From contig NZ_QCYK01000001.1 of NCBI RefSeq assembly GCF_003071345.1, forward strand, positions 2,108,001 through 2,172,000: a DNA stretch of 64,000 bases, given 5' to 3'. The DNA comes from Chitinophaga parva (GTDB lineage Bacteria; Bacteroidota; Bacteroidia; Chitinophagales; Chitinophagaceae). This document shows positions 17,060-24,136 of the stretch, one piece after another; the first letter of the stretch is position 1; the number at the start of each line of letters is the position of its first letter. A program made the translations under genes and the position numbers. Below the pieces are notes generated by a model. The model did no database searches and was not told the origin of the DNA. It saw nothing but the letters and a program-made list of their open reading frames with translations.

Positions 17060-17299
17060 TTTCTACTTACGTGTTTGACCACAAAATTAAGCCATATTGG
17101 GCATTGTTTATAGTAGATTGTTTGCCCGCAGTATTGTTAAATTGTCAGATTATGGGATAAAGGGTGACGTTAAATGATTAAATTGTTTAGATTGGCCGGG
17201 GGGGCATACTGCTTAACATTACACTGCCGCCCGCACAATACCTGGGAACCAAGGCATTTAACACGCAGACCACTTAACAATTTAACAACCTAACTGGCA

Positions 17300-19462
17300 A
17301 TGATCGTTTTGACTGGCACTTTACTCACACTGAACACGCACCTGCCGCTTACAGATCCTATTCCTATTTATTCACTGGTGTTGTTCATTATTTTACTGGC
17401 GCCTATCATCCTCCGCAAGTTCCGCATACCCAGTATTGTAGGGCTTATCCTGGCGGGCATGCTCATAGGCGATCATGGGTTTAAGATCATAGAACGCGGC
17501 AGCATCGACTTGTTTGGCAAGGCCGGCCTGCTTTATATTATGTTCCTGGCGGGACTGGAGCTGGATATGGGAGAGTTCCGCAAAAACCGCCACCGTAGCC
17601 TCGTCTTTGGCAGCTTCACTTTTTTTATACCGCTTATCCTAGGGTACTTTGTATGTACCTATGTGCTGCATTTCAACTTCATTGCCACGGCACTGGTGTC
17701 CAGCATGTTTGCCACGCACACGCTGGTGGCTTACCCGCTGGCCAGTAGCCTGGGTATTACCAAAAATGAAGCGGTAACCGTGGCGGTGGGCGGCACCATC
17801 ATTACTGATACCGCCGTGCTCCTCATCCTGGCGGTGATCACCGGCGCCCAGGCAGGCAATCTCAATACTGCGTTCTGGATAAAGCTGGGTATTTCCATGG
17901 TGGTGTTTTCCGTGACCATCCTGTGGGCCTTTCCATTGCTGGGGCGCTGGTTCTTTAAAAAGATCAAGGACGATAAAACCTCCCATTTCATTTTTGTGCT
18001 GGGCCTTGTGTTCCTGGCGGCATTCCTGGCGGAACTGGCAGGGGTGGAGGGCATCATTGGTGCCTTCCTGGCGGGCCTGGCCCTCAACACACTGATCCCG
18101 CATACCTCGCCACTGATGAACCGTATTGAATTTGTGGGCAACGCCCTTTTCATTCCGTTCTTCCTCATCAGTGTGGGGATGCTGGTAGACCTGCGTGTGC
18201 TGCTGGAAGGCCCGGAAGCGCTGATCATTGCAGGCGTGCTGACAACGCTGGCACTGGTGAGCAAGTGGCTGGCAGCTTTCTTTACCCAACTGGTATTTGG
18301 CTACACGCGCGCGCAACGCAACCTGATGTATGGCCTCAGCAGCGCACATGCCGCGGCAACCATTGCCGTGATATTGATCGGTTTTAACATGGGCATCATT
18401 GACAGGAATGTGCTCAATGGTACCGTGATATTGATCCTCATTACCTGCCTGGTGGCTTCTTTTGTAACGGGTAGTGCCGGCCGCAAACTGGCCGTGGCAG
18501 CGGCAAACGAGCCCAGTGTGAAAAGAGAGGAACCTGAACGCATCCTGGTGCCGGTATCTAATCCGCAACGTATAGAATCACTGCTGGACTTTGCCGTGAT
18601 GATCAAAGATCCTGCGGCAGCTACGCCCTTGTACCCGCTGGCAGTAGTGCAGGATGATAACAAGGCTAAAGACCAGATCCTGCATACCAGCCGCATGATG
18701 GAAAAGGCGGTGGTACATGCTGCAGCCACGGAAAGCGCGGTGCAGGTGGTAACACGGGTAGACCTCAACGTGGCCGACGGCATTGCCCGCGCCACCAAAG
18801 AACTGCTGATTACAGATGTGGTGCTGGGGTGGACGGAACGTTCTTCTACTACGGAGCGTTTCTTCGGGACCATTTTTGGTACCACGCTGGATAATATTTT
18901 GCATGAAGTGTGGGAAACCGTGTATGTATGCGCCTTCCACCAGCCGTTAAATGTGATGCAAAGACTGGTGCTGGTGCTGCCGCACAATGCCTGTTATGAA
19001 GCGGGCTTTGCGCATTACATGCAGAAGATGGTGATGCTGAGCAAGCAGGCCGGCGCCAGGATGGTGATTGCCTGCACAGCGGAAACGAAGCTACGTGTAG
19101 AAGAGTGGCTGCGCCAAACGCGAAACAGTGTGCAATTGGCTTACCGCTCTTTTGATGAAGCAGAGGACCTGCTGGTGCTGGGCAAGGAGATAGCCGATGA
19201 TGACCTGCTGGTAATGGTTACCGCGCGCAAAGGCACCTTGTCCTACAGCAAATACCTGGAGAACTTACCCGGCCGCCTGGCGCGCTATTTCAAGAACAAC
19301 AATATGATCCTGCTGTACCCCGAGCAGGCCGCGCTGGACTATAACGAACCGGGCCTGCGGCCGGAAGACCTGACGCTGGAGCCCATCCAGGAACAACTGG
19401 CCAATCTGAGCCGCCTGGGACGTGCGTTGCGCAGGATCTTTAAACGCAAGGCTAAGGCCTGA
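17300..19462 (+). CDS. CPA2-type cation:proton antiporter with Usp-like tail
   Basis: Membrane antiporter of 720 residues. Residues about 20-405 hold 11-13 hydrophobic helices with the Na+/H+ exchanger pattern: IVGLILAGMLIGDHG, GLLYIMFLAGLELDM, the unwound-helix region TIITDTAVLLILAVI, and GVEGIIGAFLAGLALN. Residues about 415-690 form a soluble region with universal-stress-protein character (ERILVPVSNPQRIESLLDFA near its start and the second-unit-like LVLVLPHNACYEAGF), as in many Bacteroidota antiporters. It is monocistronic as far as can be seen, with a 240-nt upstream gap. The transported ion (Na+ or K+) cannot be told. Confidence 0.85.
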   Translation: MIVLTGTLLTLNTHLPLTDPIPIYSLVLFIILLAPIILRKFRIPSIVGLILAGMLIGDHGFKIIERGSIDLFGKAGLLYIMFLAGLELDMGEFRKNRHRSLVFGSFTFFIPLILGYFVCTYVLHFNFIATALVSSMFATHTLVAYPLASSLGITKNEAVTVAVGGTIITDTAVLLILAVITGAQAGNLNTAFWIKLGISMVVFSVTILWAFPLLGRWFFKKIKDDKTSHFIFVLGLVFLAAFLAELAGVEGIIGAFLAGLALNTLIPHTSPLMNRIEFVGNALFIPFFLISVGMLVDLRVLLEGPEALIIAGVLTTLALVSKWLAAFFTQLVFGYTRAQRNLMYGLSSAHAAATIAVILIGFNMGIIDRNVLNGTVILILITCLVASFVTGSAGRKLAVAAANEPSVKREEPERILVPVSNPQRIESLLDFAVMIKDPAAATPLYPLAVVQDDNKAKDQILHTSRMMEKAVVHAAATESAVQVVTRVDLNVADGIARATKELLITDVVLGWTERSSTTERFFGTIFGTTLDNILHEVWETVYVCAFHQPLNVMQRLVLVLPHNACYEAGFAHYMQKMVMLSKQAGARMVIACTAETKLRVEEWLRQTRNSVQLAYRSFDEAEDLLVLGKEIADDDLLVMVTARKGTLSYSKYLENLPGRLARYFKNNNMILLYPEQAALDYNEPGLRPEDLTLEPIQEQLANLSRLGRALRRIFKRKAKA

Positions 19463-19585
19463 TTTTGTATGCTAAAAATTACTATCTTCATCGCCCGTTT
19501 TGCAAGTTCTTTAAAGTTCCTGGTAAGCTGCAAGCCTTGGGGCTGGCGGGTTTGAGGTAAAAGCTTTTCAAAATTTGAAAAAATA

Positions 19586-19616
19586 TTTGGCAGAATAAAA
19601 ATACTTTCTACCTTTG
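19586..19616 (+). promoter_or_regulatory. Consensus promoter of the tRNA-Val pair
   Basis: TTTG (19586-19589), 19-nt spacer, TACCTTTG (19609-19616): an exact match to the Bacteroidota -33/-7 consensus. It lies 44 nt before the first tRNA. Confidence 0.85.
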
Positions 19617-19659
19617 CAATCCCATCGAACGAAAAGCGCCGGTGGTCAATGAAAAAGAG

Positions 19660-19734
19660 GGGAGTTTAGCTCAGTTGGTTCAGAGCATCTGCCTTACAAG
19701 CAGAGGGTCGGCGGTTCGACCCCGTCAACTCCCA
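19660..19734 (+). tRNA. tRNA-Val(UAC), first copy
   Basis: Full cloverleaf of 75 nt without encoded CCA: acceptor GGGAGTT/AACTCCC, D-stem GCTC/GAGC, anticodon stem TCTGC/GCAGA with loop CTTACAA (anticodon TAC), T-arm GGCGG-TTCGACC-CCGTC, discriminator A. Confidence 0.97.
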
Positions 19735-19786
19735 CAACACACACTTTACGCTGCAAAGCGGGACAAGTGAAACGACTTTCAGGAAA

Positions 19787-19861
19787 GGGAGTTTAGCTCA
19801 GTTGGTTCAGAGCATCTGCCTTACAAGCAGAGGGTCGGCGGTTCGACCCCGTCAACTCCCA
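19787..19861 (+). tRNA. tRNA-Val(UAC), second identical copy
   Basis: Base-for-base identical to the first copy and 52 nt downstream of it, so presumably cut from the same transcript. A terminator-like hairpin follows directly. Confidence 0.97.
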
Positions 19862-19865
19862 CAGA

Positions 19866-19891
19866 AGCCTCGGTAGAAATGCCGGGGCTTT
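19866..19891 (+). terminator. Probable terminator of the tRNA-Val unit
   Basis: Stem AGCCTCGG (19866-19873) with CCGGGGCT (19882-19889), one T-G pair, eight-base loop, followed by a short T-rich stretch (TTTATTGTTTTC). The T-run is imperfect. Confidence 0.6.
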
Positions 19892-19970
19892 ATTGTTTTC
19901 TTCACCCGGCTCATAGCGGTAGGGAAGCAACCGTATCCTTCCGTGTCTGTGCCCCGCCCCGGCACATGAT

Positions 19971-19996
19971 GGATCAAGTCGAAATCTTGGGGGATT
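19971..19996. repeat. Left terminal inverted repeat of the IS
   Basis: 26-bp end starting GG-TCAAG and ending TGGGGGATT; pairs with 21368-21393 with four mismatches. Confidence 0.9.
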
Positions 19997-20034
19997 AGTC
20001 GGAAAGATGTTGTTTTGTGACATAAACGAAGATT

Positions 20035-20388
20035 TTGGAAGAGACTTACCGCCAGTTAATTGAATTGCTGTTGCCCGCAGGGCTGTTGGAATATTTTGAA
20101 TTAACCAATACCACAAAGGATTCTAAGGGAATTAACATATTCCTGGAAGAGAAAAATATAGTCCCGGAAGAATATAGGGATCAGACGTTACACTCTAAAG
20201 GTTTTCTACCCGAAATACAAGTGCAGGATTTTCCTATCCGCGGTCAAAAGGTGGCGCTATGTATCAAGCGGCGGCGTTGGGAGGTAGTAGGCAGTGGCCA
20301 GATTATTACCAGAAACTGGACCCTTGTTAGAGCAGGTGCGCGGATGACTACGGAGTTCGGGCTTTTTTTAAAAGGAATATTTGGATAA
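20035..20388 (+). CDS. ISL3-type transposase, N-terminal part (orfA)
   Basis: A 117-residue protein starting at a TTG, beginning MEETYRQLIELLLPAGLLEY. It corresponds to the separately encoded N-terminal region of ISAon1-type transposases: a helical start, then a basic strand-rich segment (KVALCIKRRRWEVVGSGQII) that resembles the DNA-binding part of ISL3 transposases. It overlaps orfB by 8 nt: orfB's TTG lies inside ...TTGGATAA, whose TAA is orfA's stop. The following ORF is in the +1 frame relative to this one. Confidence 0.8.
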   Translation: MEETYRQLIELLLPAGLLEYFELTNTTKDSKGINIFLEEKNIVPEEYRDQTLHSKGFLPEIQVQDFPIRGQKVALCIKRRRWEVVGSGQIITRNWTLVRAGARMTTEFGLFLKGIFG

Positions 20389-21364
20389 TCATCCCATTAA
20401 TCCCGTGCAACTAGGCCATTTCTTTCAGGTTGATGGCAAACAATTGCAGCAGCAATACAAAAATTACCTCAGTGACTACCAGCAATGGGGGCAGAAAGAA
20501 CATGCTGCCCAATGGATGTTGTTTGAAAAAAACATCAGCCCTTATTTAAGTATAGACGAAACCGCCTTTTCCAGCGGCGAGTTATATACTATCGTGACCA
20601 ACAAAGCGGCAAAAGGTCGCAAAGGCTCCATAGTAGCCATGATAAGGGGAACACAGGCCGACTACTTAATTGAGATCTTAAAGAAAATCCCCAGGCGTCT
20701 GCGCGCCAAGGTCACCGAAGTTACCATCGATATGTCTGCCAGTTTGAATCTGGCAATAAAGCGCTGCTTCCCTAATGCAGACCGGGTAATTGACCGGTTT
20801 CATGTACAACAACTGGCTTTTGACGCCGTTCAGGAAACACGGATACAATATAGATGGGAAGCGTTGGAAGCAGAAAATACAGCATACGAACAGGCAAAAA
20901 CGCTTAAGCAGGCTTATCAACCGGAAATCCTGCCCAATGGGGATACCGTTAAGCAACTATTGGCCCGAAGTCGGTATTTATTGTTTAAACACCCTCGCTT
21001 ATGGAGCAGGGAGCAGCAACTGCGCGCTGAATTGCTCTTTACACGGTATCCGGTAATACAGAAGGCTTATCGGTTATCAATCGGGCTGGGGGACGTATAC
21101 AGGAAATGTACGAGCAAGGAACAGGCTTTTAAGCGCTTGGCTTTATGGTACAATGATGTGGAATCGTCGGAGCTGTCATCCTTTAAAACCCTTGCCAGGA
21201 CTGTGCAAACTCATTATCCAGGCATATTAAACTTTTTCAATAACAGGGCCACTAATGCTGCCGCAGAGTCATTCAATGCGAAGGTGAAATCTTTTAGGAA
21301 TGCGTTGAGGGGCGTTCGGGACGTGGAGTTTTTCCTTTTTAGATTAGCCAAACTATATGCGTGA
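20381..21364 (+). CDS. ISL3-type transposase, catalytic part (orfB)
   Basis: A 327-residue DDE transposase. Catalytic residues appear in family context: first Asp in YLSIDETAF (Asp59), second Asp in VTIDMSASLN (Asp117), and Glu in NAAAESFNAKVKSFRN (Glu296). FPNADRVIDRFHVQQLA is also typical of ISL3. The start is a TTG overlapping orfA's stop, so expression depends on translational coupling or on a +1 frameshift. A TAA in this frame at 20369-20371 limits any shift to the 20372-20388 window. Confidence 0.9.
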   Translation: MDNHPINPVQLGHFFQVDGKQLQQQYKNYLSDYQQWGQKEHAAQWMLFEKNISPYLSIDETAFSSGELYTIVTNKAAKGRKGSIVAMIRGTQADYLIEILKKIPRRLRAKVTEVTIDMSASLNLAIKRCFPNADRVIDRFHVQQLAFDAVQETRIQYRWEALEAENTAYEQAKTLKQAYQPEILPNGDTVKQLLARSRYLLFKHPRLWSREQQLRAELLFTRYPVIQKAYRLSIGLGDVYRKCTSKEQAFKRLALWYNDVESSELSSFKTLARTVQTHYPGILNFFNNRATNAAAESFNAKVKSFRNALRGVRDVEFFLFRLAKLYA

Positions 21365-21367
21365 GTC

Positions 21368-21393
21368 AATCCCCCAGGTTTTCAACTTGACCC
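21368..21393. repeat. Right terminal inverted repeat of the IS
   Basis: Reverse complement reads GG-TCAAGTTGAAAACC then TGGGGGATT; partner of 19971-19996. Confidence 0.9.
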
Positions 21394-21402
21394 CACATGA
21401 TC

Positions 21403-22680
21403 CTATCGCAGTTCCCACTCCACGATTTCATTCTTCCAGTCTTCCCGGAAGTTAGTGGTCACCTTAATGTAGTTATCCGTATAGCCATCCATGTAACCAT
21501 CGCGGTTAAAGATCTCAAACAGCACGGGGCGTTTCTGCCCTACATGCTGCTCGTTGAAGAATTGCTGTTTTTTATGACTCAGGTTGCGCAACATTTTATT
21601 GCGCTCATTGCGTACGTGCACGGGCACTACGGGTTGTATGTCCAATGCAGTGGTGTTAGCGCGTTCTGAGTAGGTGAATACGTGCAGGTAGCTTACATCC
21701 AGGCCGTGCAGGAAATCGTAGGTTTCCTGGAAGTGTGCATCTGTTTCTGCGGGGAAGCCCACGATCACATCCACCCCGATGGCGCAATGCGGCATTTTTT
21801 CTTTAATGCGTTTTACTTTTTCCGCGTACAGCTCGCGGCGGTACCGGCGGCGCATGAGGCCCAGGATATCATTGCTGCCACTTTGCAAAGGAATGTGGAA
21901 GTGGGGCATGAATTTACGGCTGGTGCTCACAAAGTCAATGATCTCATCGCTGAGCAGGTTAGGTTCAATGGAAGAAATGCGGTAACGGTCTATGCCTTCC
22001 AGTGCATCCAGTGCCTGGATGAGCTCAAAGAAAGTTTCTTCGCGTTTTTTGCCGCCTTCAAAGCCTTTCCCGAAATCGCCCAGGTTCACACCGGTGAGCA
22101 CGATCTCGCGCACGCCATTGGCGGCCAGTTCTTGGGCTTGCGCTACCACGTTCTCCACGCTGTTGCTGCGGCTTTTGCCGCGGGCCATGGGAATGGTGCA
22201 GAAAGCACAGGTATAATCGCAACCATCCTGCACTTTCAGGAAGGTGCGGGTACGGTCGGCTACGGAGTAGGAGGAGTGGAAGGTGTTTACGTCTTCGATA
22301 TCACAGGAGCAGATCCTGGCGCTGTCACCTTTGGTCAGCTCTTTCAGGTGTTGTACAATGTTGAATTTTTCCGCGGCGCCCAGCACCAGGTCTACGCCTT
22401 CAATGCTGGCAATTTCCTCCGGTTTCAGCTGCGCGTAGCAGCCGGTGATCACCACCATACTTTCCGGCGCGCGGCGCTGGATGCGGCGTACCAGGTGGCG
22501 GCATTCTTTGTCCGCGTTGTCGGTCACGGAGCAGGTATTGATAACATACACGTCTGCGGCGGACTCAAAGTCCGTTTTGATGAAGCCGTCATTTTCCAGT
22601 AACCTGCTGATGGTAGAGGTTTCGGAAAAGTTGAGCTTACAACCCAGGGTATGAAATGCTACTGTTTTGGCCGTTGTCAT
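21403..22680 (-). CDS. mtaB: tRNA t6A37 methylthiotransferase MtaB
   Basis: Radical-SAM enzyme that converts N6-threonylcarbamoyladenosine 37 of tRNA to its 2-methylthio form. The 425 residues show the UPF0004 N-terminal domain with cluster cysteines (HTLGCKLN, INTCSVT, TGCYAQL). The radical-SAM motif is CDYTCAFC (residues about 153-160), followed by IPMARGKSRSN, and LTGVNLGDFG and HIPLQSGSNDI follow. The C-terminal end is short relative to full TRAM domains (FNRDGYMDGYTDNYIKV). It belongs to the MtaB rather than the MiaB or RimO branch by its GCKLN start. Its stop codon is one base away from the target duplication of the neighbouring IS. Confidence 0.93.
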   Translation of the reverse strand: MTTAKTVAFHTLGCKLNFSETSTISRLLENDGFIKTDFESAADVYVINTCSVTDNADKECRHLVRRIQRRAPESMVVITGCYAQLKPEEIASIEGVDLVLGAAEKFNIVQHLKELTKGDSARICSCDIEDVNTFHSSYSVADRTRTFLKVQDGCDYTCAFCTIPMARGKSRSNSVENVVAQAQELAANGVREIVLTGVNLGDFGKGFEGGKKREETFFELIQALDALEGIDRYRISSIEPNLLSDEIIDFVSTSRKFMPHFHIPLQSGSNDILGLMRRRYRRELYAEKVKRIKEKMPHCAIGVDVIVGFPAETDAHFQETYDFLHGLDVSYLHVFTYSERANTTALDIQPVVPVHVRNERNKMLRNLSHKKQQFFNEQHVGQKRPVLFEIFNRDGYMDGYTDNYIKVTTNFREDWKNEIVEWELR

Positions 22681-22780
22681 AAGGGCGCAAAGTTACGGAT
22701 TTTGCCCGCTCCCAGCGGCAATGAAAAGGCACTGGTTAAAAATGACAATTTCATCATATTTATTACAAATAATAAATTTC

Positions 22781-22788
22781 TACATTTG
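22781..22788 (+). promoter_or_regulatory. -7 promoter box of the DUF4258 gene
   Basis: TACATTTG matches TAnnTTTG and lies 21 nt before the ATG; the upstream region is AT-rich without a clear TTTG. Confidence 0.55.
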
Positions 22789-22809
22789 TTGCCTTTCAAA
22801 CCTGACCAT

Positions 22810-23235
22810 ATGAAGCACTACGCGCTCAGCGCTAAGCAGTTACCTACTGTTTTATTCTTTATTGCCAGCCTGTTTTTCATTGCCGCCTGCCAGCAAACCA
22901 CGCATCCGGGGCAGGATTCCGACTTCAAAAAGCGCATTAATCCCGCCAGCGCGGACGGGCTGGACCGCCACGCCCACCTGGTGTATACCCGGCATGCCCG
23001 CTGCCGCATGGGCTGCCGCCACATTACCGAAGAAGAAGTGGAGGAGATCCTGGAATACGGGGAAGTGAATCCCAAGAAATCTGACCCGAATGATAAACCT
23101 TGTCCTTCGTTTGCACTGGAAGGCCACACACACGAAGGGCAGCACCTGCGCATCGTGTTTGCACCCTGTGACCGTGATACCAAGGTGGTGACGTGCATAG
23201 ACCTGGATGCGGAGTGGAGCTGTGCGTGTGACTGA
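22810..23235 (+). CDS. DUF4258-domain lipoprotein
   Basis: A 141-residue protein with a lipoprotein signal (LPTVLFFIASLFFIAAC; Cys27). The remaining part matches DUF4258: YTRHARCRMGCRHITEEEVE, then EILEYGEV, with the family's His-Ala-Arg and Arg-x-Ile-Thr pattern. Unlike the usual members it has many cysteines: two in the signature (CRMGC), one in KPCPSF, one in APCDRD, and VVTCID and WSCACD at the end, suggesting disulfides or metal binding outside the cytoplasm. The start is at the ATG before the signal peptide and just after a TACATTTG box. DUF4258 resembles RelE-fold toxins in some cases, but a lipid-anchored export signal argues against a toxin role here. Confidence 0.75.
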   Translation: MKHYALSAKQLPTVLFFIASLFFIAACQQTTHPGQDSDFKKRINPASADGLDRHAHLVYTRHARCRMGCRHITEEEVEEILEYGEVNPKKSDPNDKPCPSFALEGHTHEGQHLRIVFAPCDRDTKVVTCIDLDAEWSCACD

Positions 23236-23359
23236 CGGGGAGAGAAGAGGGAACTCGCAATTTTGTCGTAATTTTCAGCCCCGGATCGCCCTTTTTGAAA
23301 GACATCCGGGCTAACAAATATTCCAAGGGCCTGCCGGAGCAGGTTTCAACTTAATCCTG

Positions 23360-24136
23360 ATGATGCGTTTTTTATCGAAAGTTATCCGTGTGCTGTATGT
23401 GATCTGGGCCAGCTGCTGGTTTATTGGAATCATGTTGCTGATCCTGCCCTTTATCGTGCTGGCCTCTTTCCTGGGGCGCATTACCGGTGGCAATGTGATC
23501 TATTATTTCCTGTGGTTCTGGTCCCGCACGTGGTTCCCGCTGGTGGGTATGTTTGTGAAGAAAACCTACGTGGGCGACCATAGCGATAAGTCTTCGATGA
23601 TGTACGCGGTAAACCATACTTCCTACCTGGATGCCGCATTGGCCGTAGGCCAGGTAAGATTACCTTTCCGCCCGCTGGGTAAAATTGAAATGCAGAAGAT
23701 CCCCCTGTTCGGGTTCATTTATAAACACGCCGTGGTAACGGTGGACCGTTCTTCCGCGCGCGACCGTGTGCTGAGCGTGCGCAAGATGATAGATACCCTG
23801 AAGCAGGGTGTGTCTATCCTCATTTTCCCGGAAGGCAGTACCAATACTACCGGGCAGCCGCTGATGCCTTTTCACAATGGGGCGTTCAAAATTGCCATTG
23901 AAACACAAACCGATATTAAACCCATTCTTTTCCTGGACAACATAGACCGTTTCCCCGAAGGGAAAGGCCTGCTGGCCCTGAACCCTGGCCGGGTGCGCAT
24001 TGTATACCTGCCGGCCATTTCCGTGAAAGGCCTCACGATAGCAGACCAGAACACCCTGAAGCAGCAGGTCTATGATGTAATGGAAGCGGCCCTGCGCCAG
24101 TACCGCACTTACCCGGAAATCCCCGTACAGGCTTGA
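23360..24136 (+). CDS. plsC: 1-acyl-glycerol-3-phosphate acyltransferase (PlsC family)
   Basis: Membrane acyltransferase of phospholipid synthesis, 258 residues. An N-terminal hydrophobic stretch (about 8-65) precedes the catalytic motif NHTSYLDAAL (HX4D). Later motifs are the substrate-binding FPEGSTNTTG and a PxxP-like VYLPAISVKG. Two ATGs stand side by side at the start; the first is used here. The stop overlaps the priA start in TGATG, so the pair is translationally coupled. Confidence 0.9.
   Translation: MMRFLSKVIRVLYVIWASCWFIGIMLLILPFIVLASFLGRITGGNVIYYFLWFWSRTWFPLVGMFVKKTYVGDHSDKSSMMYAVNHTSYLDAALAVGQVRLPFRPLGKIEMQKIPLFGFIYKHAVVTVDRSSARDRVLSVRKMIDTLKQGVSILIFPEGSTNTTGQPLMPFHNGAFKIAIETQTDIKPILFLDNIDRFPEGKGLLALNPGRVRIVYLPAISVKGLTIADQNTLKQQVYDVMEAALRQYRTYPEIPVQA

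Larger units (their letters stand above)
19963..21401 (+). mobile_element. Complete ISL3-family insertion sequence (ISAon1-like) with target duplication
   Basis: The element spans 19971-21393 (1423 bp). The left end GGATCAAGTCGAAATCTTGG continues GGGATT (19971-19996). It matches the reverse complement of the right end (21368-21393) at 22 of 26 positions. The element is flanked on both sides by the same 8 bp, CACATGAT (19963-19970 and 21394-21401), which is the target-site duplication length known for ISL3. It carries two overlapping transposase ORFs. Perfect flanking repeats and intact ORFs mean recent, probably functional insertion. The right flank ends one base from the mtaB stop codon, so no gene was broken, but mtaB lost its original downstream sequence. 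Confidence 0.93.

Noticed and set aside
19660..21401. Genomic island integrated at tRNA-Val
   Set aside because: No integrase and no tRNA 3'-end duplication; the insertion is a single IS with its own 8-bp target repeat.
22810..23235. RelE-like toxin
   Set aside because: The DUF4258 resemblance is offset by a lipoprotein signal peptide and lack of an antitoxin gene.
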